Assembly: GCA_022539475.1 (NCBI GenBank)
Contig: VCMS01000167.1
Span: 56,212 to 120,211, forward strand
Direction of reading: 5' to 3'
From: Gracilaria domingensis
Lineage: Eukaryota > Rhodophyta > Florideophyceae > Gracilariales > Gracilariaceae
DNA length: 64,000 nt
This document shows, one piece after another, positions 18,311 to 28,855 of the stretch. Position 1 is the first letter of the stretch. Each line of letters opens with the position of its first letter. The translations under genes were made by a program, and so were the position numbers. The notes beneath the pieces are model-generated. The model did no database searches and was not told where the DNA came from. It saw only the letters and a program-made list of their open reading frames with translations.

Positions 18311-19300
18311 GTTGAATGCAAGGAAGTTCACCTTACCCTTAACTGTCACAAACTCGATCAGGAATGATATATTTTTGCGTTGTCAAAAATGGAGATGTAA
18401 TCTCGTTTGAGCACTTGCTCCATGAAGTGATACGTACACCCCCGACTGAAGTCGGCAATAGAGAAAATTTTGTGCGCTAGTAGGCTGCAAGCGCGAAGGG
18501 TAGTGGTAAATGGAGAAGATTCGATGCCTCCGAATTACTAAGGCGACGGGGCCGATGCTAAGAACATCAGTGCAGGCCGGAAGGACTGGAGCTAGATCAA
18601 TCTAGGTAGATCCAAAATACAAAAGATCACTGCCATCATGAGAAGTCGCCATGGCGATGGCTCATGACGGCCGTGAGGCTACACTGAATGCAAGTGACAC
18701 CGTCCGGCAGAACCGGACGCGTTCTGTGAGTCTCATGGAGACGACACTGCTCCACGGGTTGGAGGGAAGGGAAAACTAAATCCGTAAAGAACGCCGCAGA
18801 ATCCTGCATCGCGAGAGGAGAACGATGCGGGTTCTGCGACGCAGCGACGGCGATGGCGATTGCCGGCCATGACGATCGCCAAAAACGCGGGTTGAATACC
18901 ACGAGCGCCGCCGGCGCGCGCCGCCGGCGCTCTTTAGGTCTCCAATCCACTCACTCCCGTTCAAAATAAATCATCTTCTTCTTGCCTCGAAACTCATCCT
19001 TCCGCTCACTCTCGTTCAAATAAATTCTCTTCTTCGTTCCTCGAAACTCTATTCCGGGTAGAATGGAAAAAAAATATTGGTAACACGGAAACAATGGTAT
19101 ATTAATCGGTGATCTGTACCCTTAATGGGGTTTATTTATACAGATAACGATGAAAGCGAAGTCAGCACGCGGACACTATACTGTAGGTGTTTGTTGAATG
19201 CAAGGAAGTTCACTTTACCCTTGACTCTTACAGACTCGAGCATGAATGAGATATTTTTTCGTTGTCAAAAATGGAGATGTAATCTCGTTTTGACAGTTAC
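18311..19300 (+). repeat. Direct repeat pair, about 100 bp, 0.9 kb apart
   Basis: Copies at about 18311-18412 and 19193-19295 both start GTTGAATGCAAGGAAGTTCA and both contain CGTTGTCAAAAATGGAGATG. They differ at scattered positions. The origin is unknown; they could be remnants of a larger dispersed element. Confidence 0.75.
18951..19062 (+). repeat. Imperfect tandem repeat, about 57 bp x 2
   Basis: Two adjacent units begin TCACTCCCGTTCAAA and TCACTCTCGTTCAAA and end CTCGAAACTC. A few short indels separate them. Confidence 0.7.
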
Positions 19301-20470
19301 CCTTGGGTAATCTGAATAAAGCAAAGTGTGTTCCAGAATTATTTCTGCAAAATATCCTGGCGGTCAACGGAAGGTCCAAGCTGATGATTAGATGTGACTC
19401 TGATTTTGGGACGAGTTCGAAAGCTTCCAAAGAGTTCAACAAAGGCTGATTCTTGCGTCCAGGGACCATATCGTTGGTGCAGCGTAGAGAGCCATTCGCG
19501 TACACGCTTATCCCCAAGAGGTGCACTTATGTCGATGAAGACGGCGCGCAACGCACGGAAAACTCCCCATATCCCTGCACTACCACAGTACATGTGAAGT
19601 TTGCCTTCTAAAGTGCATCTACTCCTTTTCTATGGGACACACATAAATATAATAGTTTGATAAAGGTATAACCGTACAAGCAAGTGGTTACTGATAACCA
19701 CAGGGTCTTCAATCAGAAAGAGTATTTGTGCTTTTTGCTACAAAGGGTAGCCCTCCTCCCTTTGGTACACGCACCTCATAATATTTTCAGAAAAATCTTT
19801 AGTACAGTAGGGCAGGCTCATGTTTCAAAAAAGAAGGGTCAAAGCTGAACACCGAAATTCCGCGCTTTTGAGTGCTTCTGCGAGGAAAACACAGAGATCA
19901 AAGGGTGTTCAACATTGACCCCATGGTGTAACCGCGAACTGCGTCACAAAGCGACGCACATTTTGCCGTCGTCGAAGAGTCTAGAGCACTCTAACCCTCG
20001 ACTGCTCAACATCAGCAAACATGTAAACATCAAAGGCCCGTCACAGATTATAGAAATGGTCTTTTCGTTCAACACACTTGCCGAAAAGGCTGCCATTTCC
20101 ACTTCTCCGACACTCTAGTTTAGAATTTCTTTCTATGATAAAATTGCTGTATAGGCAACACAAAAGGTAATCGCTGCGTCAAGCATTGTCTGTGTACGTA
20201 GCAGAGCACAGCATGTCCTCAGGTCCCGGCTTCCATCCAATTGCTCTTGTAGAACCGTGCGGGAGACATACTAAACTACCAATCGCGTAGCCACAAAAGA
20301 AACCAAACTCTTTTCTACCAACCGCAAAGTCAGGAAGCGCTCATAGAAACATTAAACCAGTCTCTTTATCAACTAGTCGCAACCAGTATAAGCCTCTAAC
20401 TCATAACCATTGGCACCCCAAGCAACAACATTTTCTTCTCCTTACCATTGATTCAGTTTTAAACTTTAAG

Positions 20471-22299
20471 ATGCCATACAAGCACAAGTGGACGCGCAAT
20501 CTTAAGCCATCTCACTTATGTAAGAAGTGCAAAACTGTGCACAAACGCACTGAAAACTGTTTCCTTGTTCGCGCAATGCGAATGCGCGTCACACGAGAGA
20601 TGAGGCAGGCCATTTTCGCAGTGAAAGAAGGACGGCTATCATTTCACGAAGCCAGCCGAACATTCCGCCTCCCAGTTTCTTACATCCATTATTGGCTTCA
20701 CCGCATCAATTTGATCAATCAACCAGCCCGATCCAAACGTTATGCTTTGACCGACACCGAAGAAGAGCACATCGTACAGGTGCTAAATCACTATTCTAGT
20801 ACCGGTAAGCACATGACCAGAAACGATTTGAAGGACGCAGTGCAGTTCCTAGTTCAGTCTTTCCCGCTCGAAAGACAACAGAAGCTACGCTTTAAGAGTG
20901 GACGTCCGGGGGACGACTGGTGTAGGTCCTTTCAAGCGCGACATGAAGATGTTATCATGTATCGAAAGGTCTCTGTTCAGGAGTCGCAAAGGTACATAGC
21001 CACAAATGCAGCAGTGCTCACTACCCACCTGGCTAAGATATCGGAGGTGATACAAATGTACAAGATTGACCGTCGCAGACTCTTCAATTTGGATGAACCG
21101 GCTTTTCGCTCGAGAAAGAGGACAAGAAGACGCCTAAAACCCGACACTACGTCACCGTTGGAGATGTACCAGAGATTCAGGGAGCGTCTTTCAAAAATAT
21201 TTCTCGCGTTACCTGTCTTGCTTGTGTTTCCGCTGAAGGAACTGCCACTGATCCGATGTTCGTTTTCAGAGGATCGAGGGTGCGCACAATGACCGAAAAC
21301 GACTCTGACGATGTGGAACCGATTCATGAAGTGCTGCCTCGCGGGGCTCTCGTAGCTGCTCGTACGGATGTTGCTGGCGTTGACGCGAACAAGTTCTACC
21401 AGTGGGCACAACAATTCGTTTCCAATACTGAAGATCTTCGTGCAAATGGTCGACATGTTTTGCTGACTTACGATGGCTACCATAGCCATATGTCTGTTCG
21501 CGTGTGTGAGCTCTTTCGATCAAACCGTGTCATAGCGTACCTGCTACTCACGTACACTAGCGCAACGACGCAGCCGTTGGACGTTTCAGTGTTTTCGGCC
21601 ATGAAGTCTTCTTTTCGAGAGCTTCTCGCGTCATGCGTGGCTTCATTGCCATTATATAACAAAGAGTTGGACGTTTTTGACGTTTGTCGTCTCATTACGG
21701 AAGCATACGGAAAAGCAGTGATTCGTGAGAATATATAAAGTAGGTTTGTCAAAACCAGTCTGTGCCCCGTAGATCCACACCACTTACTTGGAGAGTACCG
21801 CCCGAGAAGCTTTGAGTGCTTTACGGAACGTGTTGGTATTGATGAAATGATCACGATGCTCCAAAAGAAGAAAGAAAAAACGCGGACGGAGCTGCTGGGC
21901 ACTGCAACGTTGACTAAGAAGAATTTCATTGACAACAGTGAAGGTGTTGTTTTGACCTGTAACGCCGCGTACGCGTTGATCTTGGAGCAAGCAGAGAAAC
22001 AGAAAGCTAAAAGAGAAGCAAAGAAGAAGCGTGAAGAGGCTAAAATAGCCAAGAGGAGGGCGATAGTTGTTCAGAAGCGTGCCGCTAACATTGCGAATAC
22101 GATAGCAGGTGCTCTGCGTCGAAGCAAACGCTTTGGTAACACTGTGGCTGTTCCGCGATCGCTAGAAGAGCGTCGTCGTATTGCCCGTAACAATTTGGTC
22201 ACCAGAAATATCACCGCAGTAGATCACACCACGCATGGTATTGGGGACGACAATGTAGCGACAGTGGCTGTAGATAGGACGGAGGCTGCGTCTGATTAA
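20471..22299 (+). pseudogene. pogo/Tigger-like (Tc1/mariner superfamily, DDE_1) transposase, broken
   Basis: The first frame (20471-21292) has a basic N-terminus with Cys-x2-Cys (LCKKCKTVHKRTENC), a psq-type helix-turn-helix (FAVKEGRLSFHEASRTFRLP), a CENP-B-like region (LTDTEEEHIVQVL... GRPGDDWCRSFQARH) and the first catalytic site (LFNLDEPAF). A second frame (about 21256-21738) continues with VLLTYDGYHSHMS, the second catalytic Asp region, and ATTQPLDVSVFSAMKSSF, the 'QPLD' motif of pogo transposases. A third frame (21847-22299) is a Lys/Glu/Arg-rich tail. A frameshift near 21270 and a stop at about 21736 break the gene. Terminal repeats and the TA duplication were not found. No host function is implied. 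Confidence 0.78.
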
Positions 22300-22951
22300 G
22301 CTTTCTGTTCTTTGGAGCAGATTTCAATTTGAGCCTGCCTCGAAGTTTGGTGTACCAAAAAATAGATTTGAGGCTTTTATGTGATTGATTTTGTTCAACT
22401 TTGACCCCATGCTTTTCTTGAATGAGCCTGTTTTGGTCTTTGTTAGTAAAGACGTCATATCTGTTCCGTTTCGTTACCATTTTGCTTCGTTTTAAGCTTG
22501 TTCAGTAGCGAAGACATTGTTCTTTCTGGTACTATAACCAGATTAACCAGAAAGCGAGGATAGTGAGAATCAGAGGGATTTCCAGCTTCTGTTCAAGTGT
22601 TGAGCCGACCCTACTGTAGGTTGTCTGGTCAAGTGATGTCCATACTACCGAAGGTATCTTGAGAATTCACCCTTTAATGAATGGAGAAAAGGATGATCAT
22701 GGAGACTGTAAGGTTACGAAGGCAAACTCAGAAGATATGTCAACTCGCCATTCCCGTCGGCACCTTCGGCGACTCAGGTATTACACTTGGATGTGTCCTG
22801 TAATCTAAATTCTGCCGTGAATCTCGGGACATACTTCTGAACCTGGGGAGCTCCTATCGCAGTTGACGAAGAAGAAAGACGACATGTTGCTTCCGACTTC
22901 ACATTTCCCTAGATATTTATGTTCTCAAGTCAGCCCACCCAAACCGGTTGC
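22300..22951. other. Intergenic region upstream of the haloperoxidase-family gene
   Basis: About 650 bp between the pogo relic and the next gene. It probably contains the right end of the pogo-type element, but I see no terminal repeat. Confidence 0.35.
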
Positions 22952-22959
22952 CATAAAAG
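22952..22959 (+). promoter_or_regulatory. Possible TATA-like box of the haloperoxidase-family gene
   Basis: CATAAAAG lies 40-65 bp upstream of the two candidate start codons. The position suits a core promoter if the 5' UTR is short. Weak evidence. Confidence 0.3.
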
Positions 22960-22998
22960 CCCCCAGATGTGCAGGCTTCTGGTTCTCAACTTCTCGCC

Positions 22999-24624
22999 AT
23001 GCATCACTATCCAAATATGGATACCAGTGTCTCTCTCTTCGCCCTTCTAACCGTCCTTGCCATCCAAGCGTTTTCAGCTCATGGCGAACAGACTCCGTCT
23101 CAGAATACGATTGAGCGTGAAAGCCAAGCTTATGTATTCGACCTCTTCCCAAATGTATTCAACGACATCACAACTGAAGGAGTCGAAACCCCAATTCAAA
23201 TCCGCGCCTACTTCTATCTCAACCTCGCGGTTTTCAACTCGTGGACCAGCTATCATCCAACGGCGGTGGATATTTTTGGCAGATCATGTTTCAGACGACC
23301 CGTTTCTGAGCATACCGTGGAAAACAAGAACATAGCCATCTACTACTCTCTTTTGAGGTTGTATCAAGCTAGCCCGCCAAGCTTTGGTGGTCCATCGGGA
23401 ATGCCTGCTTTTCGAGAGCGAATGATGCTACAAGGGCTAGATCCAGATGATATGAGTCTCAATATGTCAACGCCGATTGGAATCGGCAACCGTGCCGGGC
23501 GTGACACTGGTCGCCTTATGTTGATAGATGGCTGGAATGCGGACGGCTCGCTCACATCCACGGACCCATTCTATGCCCAACCGTTTGCAGACTACACATC
23601 TTATACGCCGGTGAATACGCCATGGAATATTACCTTCCCATTTCGGTGGCAGCCATTGCTGGAGACAAATGGAGTTGGTTTCTTCTTCCGTCAAGAGCAT
23701 GTCGTCCCGTTCGCTGGAGAAAGAACACTTTCGTTCACGGAGACACCTGAACAGGTTGCAGAACGTAAGGTATCATCACCATACCGAAACCCGAACGCAA
23801 TGATATCCGACGCTGATCCGGAAGACCTTGCCGATCTTCGGCGATACGCCACCGATGTATTTCGTCGTTCTGCTGAACTGACAGAAGAGCAGGGACTGCT
23901 CGCCGAGCTTCTTGACAACAAAGTGTTGGGATTCCGCACTGCAGATCAACCACTTGGCACAGCAAGTATAGCGGCCGCCGTTCGTCTGTTTATTTTTGGC
24001 CAAGGCCTAGATCTTTCGTACGATGACGAGCTTATATATGGTATGGCTTCTAACATTGTCACGTATGACGCGATGAAAGTCGTTTGGCGAGAGAAGAGAC
24101 GTCAAGACGCGATTCGCCCGACGGGGCAGACAATGAGTTTCTTATTCGGCGACGAAGAGGTCGAGGTTTGGGGCGGACCGGGTCGTCAGACTACGACCAT
24201 TAAAGCAGCTGAATGGCAGCCGTACATTCGCACGATGCCTCATAGCGAATTTCCTTCGGCTTCCGCATGTCTCTGTTCTGCTTTCATTGAACATGCCCGT
24301 ATCTTTGTTGGGGAGCAGGACGAGTTTCCCTTCAATGTAACCTTCATAAAGGGCTCAAGCAAGTTCTATCCTGGCGAAATACCGTCAACGAATGTGACTA
24401 TAACCATCAACAGGCTTTCGGAATGGGCGGATATTTGTGGGCAATCGCGCCTATGGGCTGGAGTACACTTCGAACCGGCTGTTGCAAGTGGAGAGGAACT
24501 ATGCAGAGGTATAGGCGAACTCGCGCAGAGAGAAATAGAGAAACTTGTGGGAGGGGAACCGTCCTTAACATGGCTCGATTGGCTCGATGATGATGTAGAG
24601 CGATTCTGGGAGGAGGACGACTAG
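22999..24624 (+). CDS. Secreted vanadium-dependent haloperoxidase-family protein (PAP2 fold)
   Basis: The ATG at 22999 (MHHYPNMDTSV...) or 23017 (MDTSVSLFALLTVLAIQAF) is followed by a signal peptide ending near SAHG, so the protein is exported. The vanadate-site motifs appear in order: Lys...Arg-Pro in EKRRQDAIRPTG, with the Lys-Arg spacing of characterised enzymes; then SEFPSASAC; then SRLWAGVHFEP (S-R-x3-G-x-H-F). In known haloperoxidases the middle motif is P-S-G-H with a His that helps catalysis; here it is P-S-A-S. The His ligand of vanadate (in GVHF) is kept. The protein could oxidise halide with H2O2, but the missing His may mean altered or lost haloperoxidase activity, or a phosphatase-like role. 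Several N-x-S/T sites suit a secreted glycoprotein. The gene lies between two cyclin copies, with no functional link evident. Confidence 0.85.
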   Translation: MHHYPNMDTSVSLFALLTVLAIQAFSAHGEQTPSQNTIERESQAYVFDLFPNVFNDITTEGVETPIQIRAYFYLNLAVFNSWTSYHPTAVDIFGRSCFRRPVSEHTVENKNIAIYYSLLRLYQASPPSFGGPSGMPAFRERMMLQGLDPDDMSLNMSTPIGIGNRAGRDTGRLMLIDGWNADGSLTSTDPFYAQPFADYTSYTPVNTPWNITFPFRWQPLLETNGVGFFFRQEHVVPFAGERTLSFTETPEQVAERKVSSPYRNPNAMISDADPEDLADLRRYATDVFRRSAELTEEQGLLAELLDNKVLGFRTADQPLGTASIAAAVRLFIFGQGLDLSYDDELIYGMASNIVTYDAMKVVWREKRRQDAIRPTGQTMSFLFGDEEVEVWGGPGRQTTTIKAAEWQPYIRTMPHSEFPSASACLCSAFIEHARIFVGEQDEFPFNVTFIKGSSKFYPGEIPSTNVTITINRLSEWADICGQSRLWAGVHFEPAVASGEELCRGIGELAQREIEKLVGGEPSLTWLDWLDDDVERFWEEDD

Positions 24625-24664
24625 GAATTCTTTTCATGAAAGATATGCCCGAGTGTAGTAGGTT

Positions 24665-24835
24665 AGGGGGAGTGGCCGCGCCAGGACTCGAACCTGTGTC
24701 ACGGACTTCGTGGAAAAGTACTCACGGTGCTTACCAGCTGAGCTATGGCCGCTCATGTGCTTGCCCAGGGCACATGGCTGGAGGTGTTGAAGTTCTGATA
24801 GTGTCTTCGATCTGCAGCTCGCTGACACTACACCG
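24665..24835 (-). repeat. tRNA-derived SINE-like sequence (Pol III A and B boxes)
   Basis: On the minus strand TAGCTCAGCTGG (24745-24734) is a full A box and GGTTCGAGTCC (24694-24684) a full B box, about 40 bp apart as in a tRNA gene. The acceptor arms pair only partly (GGCC with GGCC, then mismatches) and no standard anticodon arm forms; CACG...CGTG makes the only hairpin there. Parts of the block recur at 35666-35714 and about 63817-63840, so a dispersed tRNA-derived retroposon is more likely than a working tRNA. The segment 24809-24833 is shared with the 35.7-kb copy. Confidence 0.6.
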
Positions 24836-26004
24836 AATCAGTGACTCGAAACAGAAGTCTTAGAAAATGCTATCCTCACTGAGATCTACCACGTATTATG
24901 TCCACCCGGATTCTTCAAGACTTATATCCGTCGTGGATGTAGGTCTCTCCCATAAACTTTCACCTGAATCCCTTGTTGCTTCTAGACGTGAATGCATATT
25001 GCATTCCCAGAGAACAGAATGGCTTCAAATGTTTTTTCTCTCCTCCGACCTGCATTCGACCGCCATTGCCAATGGTATGAAAGACATGATTGATGTTCGC
25101 TGACTAAGCAGCTTGTATGAGAAAAATTTGAGATATCATTCATGATTTGTACAGAATTGAATGGATGAGGGGTCCAGCAGCCACTTTTATTAGCACCAAG
25201 AAAATCATATCTTCCTCTTGCCGCTGTACTCCATTTTTGATTGGGAGCAAGGTACATGACGGGGGCTATTCGGCGTAAGAGACGAGGTCAAGGCGGAAGA
25301 AGAGTCACTTGAGACGCACTTCATTTAAGCCATATCAGAGCTCAGGGTCTTGAGAAGGCATGAGGAATCGTGGTAGGCAACTGAACCATAGAATCTCACG
25401 TTCTGCATCTGGATGAACATGCGCAGATGCGAATTGCCGTAATGTTCTGCAGTTTCTGTGGGAGTTTCGTTCAGAATGGCGTTCAATCGCAATATGTGGC
25501 TTTGGAGAAACAGTGGTAAGTACAATGTGAACGGACGTCACGGATAGAGAAGAAAGCGCAAGAATCACAACAGAACGAAAGACTCTGATTCACACAAATG
25601 AGAATGGTAGAACCATGAGGATGGTAGAACCATGAGAATGGCTTTATCACACATACCAAGTATCACAAAAAAGTGATACTGATGTACAAGAAAATGATTT
25701 CTTTTGGATTTCAAAACGTTTTCAAGCATTTGAATTTCAATTTTGAAAATTACAGCGCTTCTATAGTCTAGATACTACCAAATCCGTTTAAACATGCAAC
25801 GTATACGTGCGTGTCACTTCGCTGGATGTAGATTTTTCTCCACGTGTACCAAAAGGTTCCTCTACACATGGGTGACATGGTCGGTACACCTCATACAGCA
25901 TATAATCTCGACGTATGCTCATCTGACGTGGGCTGAAAGATTCTATCCAACTGATGTGGACAGAAAAATTGATCGGAATGCTCCACATGCGAGGCTTAAA
26001 CGTC
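24836..26004. other. Intergenic region
   Basis: About 1.2 kb with no supported gene. A short duplicated phrase (GAATGGTAGAACCATGAG, 25603-25636) and an AT-rich patch near 25680-25760 are all that stands out. Confidence 0.4.
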
Positions 26005-27393
26005 AGTACCAAGAGTAGACAAAGACGGCAAAGCACACCGAGGGAATGCAGGGATTCATTTGAGAACAAAACAAATATTATAATCCAGAAAAAGTTTTCG
26101 AAGTTAAGTTTTAGTTAGAATATGCTGTTACGAAGAGGGTGTCCTCTCAGAAAACTTTCTGCTAATGGCGTTGAGACTTCTACTTTTGGATGTACTGCTG
26201 TTGTCTACCAATTCTCGCACGTCTTCCACACATTGAAGCAGAGATCCTTTGCTCCACCCGGAGTGGAACGCAAGATTCCCACACCAGCTCATGTCAATGT
26301 TCAGTTTGTCCAGCGCCAACAGAACCGACGACGCTGCAAGATGACTCGGCCGATACCTCAAGTGACGTCCGTCTACCATCGCCGTCTCCACAAACATTTG
26401 TGCTCTTGTCAACACGTTGCGAGTCACCTCTGTCGGTAGACCTTTTGCCCCAAGCACCTTCCCAATGCGTGCCAGAAAGGTGAGGCAGTACGGGGTGGTC
26501 ACCTGGAAGCGCAAAGCGTTGAGGACGGTCGCTTCCATGATGATCACATCGTCCTTGCTGAATGCTCCGTCCGACAACGTGACAAAGTCACTCGCCTCAG
26601 GTGCGTAGATCTCCTCATACTTGGCGGCAATGTACAGGCACACGCTGCCCACCAGTTGAAGAGTTGAGCGGTTGGGCTCGTACGTCTGCAGGAAACGATC
26701 CAGAATGTGCACACAAAGGTGCAGAGTGCTGTCGGACAGCTTGAGGCTCACACACACATCTGCCAGCCAGTCCACCAGAATGGCCCTCATCTTCCTGCTC
26801 ACAGTTCTGTGTGAATCCAGGTAGTCACTCTTCGGCAGATGTCGTTTCTCGGCTACAAGGTGGTTGTTGTGGATGTCGGCGGCAAAGTCGCTGCCTTCTA
26901 CACGGTTGAGTTTGTCGGACGCGTCGATGTCAATGACCTTCGCATTGGCAGTGCTTAGGTTCATGACCGGCAGGTGTGACTGATACTGCTCGGGAGTCAC
27001 CTGGCGCGCCCGCTTGGACGTGGTGGCGTTCTGGGGCTTGGCAGGTCGCTTGGCCATGGCTGCGATGTTGTGAGTGGGCTGGCGATTGGTAATATCGCCC
27101 AGTGCGCGCTTTGGCATCATAGTGACTTGCATGTTGAATAAAGACGGGGTGTAAATCTTGTCGTGGACTTGAACTGTGTTCAATGAGTGATACTCAAGAA
27201 AGTTTGAGATGGGATTGAATTGGTTTTGAGACTGTGTTATGAGACTTGGTTGAGTGAGGTGTGTGGATGAGAACAGAGTCTCGAGGATGGACTCCTTCGG
27301 CACCCCTTAAATCATGGCACAGGACCCACAGGAATGGGGAAAGGCCAATGGTTCTGGAGTCCGAAACAGAAATGTTTTCGAATCGGGAACAGT
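26005..27393 (-). repeat. Inverted duplication, right arm (cyclin locus B)
   Basis: Reverse complement of the left arm at 16316-17700. Upstream of the cyclin start the match is essentially complete up to GAACAGT at 27393, where the sequence runs into a foldback. Downstream of the stop the match fades over about 120 bp. Confidence 0.88.
26128..27132 (-). CDS. Mitotic cyclin (A/B type), copy B
   Basis: The start is the ATG at 27132 as in copy A; 334 aa. It has the same destruction box (KRALGDITN) and the same cyclin-box signature (MRAILVDWLADVC). Within the shared 391-residue open frame it differs from copy A by six residues: Ser/Asn in the upstream non-coding part, then Leu/Val in STLQLVGSV, Val/Leu in AKGLPTEV, Ala/Ser in HLAASSVL, Asn/Ser in VDNSSTS, and Met-Met/Thr-Pro in the last residues (which makes the tail ERTPSS). 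All key positions are kept, so both copies look functional. The function would be CDK activation in mitosis. The promoter-proximal region is shared with copy A, so regulation is probably similar, while the 3' UTRs differ. Confidence 0.92.
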   Translation of the reverse strand: MQVTMMPKRALGDITNRQPTHNIAAMAKRPAKPQNATTSKRARQVTPEQYQSHLPVMNLSTANAKVIDIDASDKLNRVEGSDFAADIHNNHLVAEKRHLPKSDYLDSHRTVSRKMRAILVDWLADVCVSLKLSDSTLHLCVHILDRFLQTYEPNRSTLQLVGSVCLYIAAKYEEIYAPEASDFVTLSDGAFSKDDVIIMEATVLNALRFQVTTPYCLTFLARIGKVLGAKGLPTEVTRNVLTRAQMFVETAMVDGRHLRYRPSHLAASSVLLALDKLNIDMSWCGNLAFHSGWSKGSLLQCVEDVRELVDNSSTSKSRSLNAISRKFSERTPSS

Positions 27394-27527
27394 TTCATTG
27401 AGAACTGTGAACACAACTGGAAACAACAAATATTCCCCACAGCCCAAAGCCCACAGGGCAATATTTGTTGTTTCCAGTTGTGTTCACAGTTCTCAATGAG
27501 AACTGTTCCCGATTCGAAAACATTTCT
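27368..27527. repeat. Foldback (inverted repeat, arms about 70 bp) upstream of cyclin copy B
   Basis: Arms starting AGAAATGTTTTCGAATCGGG (27368) and ending with its complement (27527) meet near 27447 around CCCACAGCCCAAAGCCCACA. One arm is continuous with the cyclin upstream region; the other is an inverted copy of the same sequence. A transcript would form a long hairpin. Confidence 0.9.
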
Positions 27528-27994
27528 ATCGATGAAGCGTTCTATAATCCTTTTGGTGCCCAATTAGGAATAAACACATAAACAATTAAATAAGGCTACA
27601 TTTTTCAATCGGGAAAAAGAGAGGCATATAATGCATCCGAATGGGGTTGGGGGTCGATATACAGGGCCGTATATGTGACAGAATATTTTGCCAAATAATA
27701 GAGATTGGCTGACTACTTTAGCAGAACGACTAGTCATCATTCTATTTTTTTCTTATTTGTATAGCGTTTTGACTAGTCGATTTGCCATTTTTGTAACTAG
27801 TCACTACTCAATTTACTATTTTGGTAGTCACAAATACGCCGCTTATCGACCGATATGGGAAAGGAAGAAATAGTTTTTACGTCATGTGTTTTTACAATCC
27901 TCAAAAAATAATTCAGCAAAAAAGGGATTAAAACTATGCCTCTACGTCAAAATTAGTGAAATTCTTTTTGGCAAAACTACCCATGCCGTACCCA
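27528..27994. other. Intergenic AT-rich region
   Basis: About 470 bp. Repeated GACTAGTC-type words occur between 27720 and 27810. No gene seen. Confidence 0.4.
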
Positions 27995-28855
27995 TCATGC
28001 GGCAAGAACATCAGGGGCAAAAACAATGCTCCTTCCGTTTCTCTCCTGAATTGGCCTGGCATTTCCGAACTCGGAGCCGCCGACTAATGCCTGGAATACT
28101 CTGACTTCCAATGGCGAGACTGTCTGTCTCGTCTCCGACAAAATCCACGTGACTCCCTCTGTACACGGAGGTGTGGTCAACGATCCCGGATACATACAGA
28201 AAGACGTATCATCTTCCAAAAATGCTCCAGTGTCAACGACAAACTCCTGCTTGCCCCTGATCAATCCAGAAAGAATTTTCGACAACGATCGGTTACGTCC
28301 TTTCTTGGACGGTGCATTCGTAATGCAGTCACCCTCTTCCCCATATGAGAACATTACAGAAACGACCAAAAGAGCACCCTCAGAAGACTGGTGAACCATA
28401 TGGGCCTCTAAGGGATAAGTTACTCCTCCGACGTGATGTTCACTTGGCGAATGGAAGTGGATGTTGACTAGATCGAACTCGGTGCCGCCGAACTCTGTCT
28501 TACCACAGCTCCCTTCTTCTTCACAATCCAATTCAAAATTGAGCGTTGTTCCGACCAATTCTAGCTTGGCTTTTGTAGTTGATATAATCGGATCTTCATC
28601 CAACTCGAGTGGTTCGCCGTCGACATCACTGGGACAGGGAAAGTCAATCGGGCTCTGCACCGTTCCAGAACCACAAGCAGCATAGCTCGGATCTAGGAGA
28701 AACCAGTTGTCCGGACCGGTCAAGGCCGATAGGTCGTAAGAAAAGGTCCTCGGAGAATCATCCTGTCGAGAAACTATGGGGATTGGAGGTCTGAGGGCCC
28801 CAGATAGGTTGGTCACTGCGAGTAACACTGCAAATGAGATCCAGAATGGCGTCAT
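27995..28855 (-). CDS. Secreted alpha-type carbonic anhydrase
   Basis: 286 aa. A signal peptide (MTPFWISFAVLLAVTNLSGA) is followed by a near full-length alpha-CA domain: VQSPIDF near the N-terminus, then NIHFHSPSEHHVGG and LEAHMVHQ. HFH plus the His in EAHMVH are the three zinc ligands. PGSLTTPPCTEGVTW is the conserved Thr/substrate-pocket motif and ARPIQERNGR the C-terminal signature. All ligands are present, so CO2 hydration is expected outside the cell or in the secretory path, as in algal carbon concentration. Paired Cys (AACGSG, FCMYPG, others) suit disulfides. A TATA box lies about 110 bp upstream. Single exon. Confidence 0.93.
   Translation of the reverse strand: MTPFWISFAVLLAVTNLSGALRPPIPIVSRQDDSPRTFSYDLSALTGPDNWFLLDPSYAACGSGTVQSPIDFPCPSDVDGEPLELDEDPIISTTKAKLELVGTTLNFELDCEEEGSCGKTEFGGTEFDLVNIHFHSPSEHHVGGVTYPLEAHMVHQSSEGALLVVSVMFSYGEEGDCITNAPSKKGRNRSLSKILSGLIRGKQEFVVDTGAFLEDDTSFCMYPGSLTTPPCTEGVTWILSETRQTVSPLEVRVFQALVGGSEFGNARPIQERNGRSIVFAPDVLAA

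Larger units (their letters stand above)
17701..20470. other. Intergenic region with dispersed repeats
   Basis: No gene recognised in about 2.8 kb apart from repeats listed separately. A GC-rich palindrome CGCCGGCGCGCGCCGCCGGCG lies near 18907. A 90-bp minus-strand frame at about 18636-18950 has no support. Confidence 0.4.

Noticed and set aside
24673-24750. Functional tRNA gene
   Set aside because: A and B boxes are perfect, but the acceptor stem and anticodon arm do not form, and parts recur elsewhere, so a SINE-like origin fits better.
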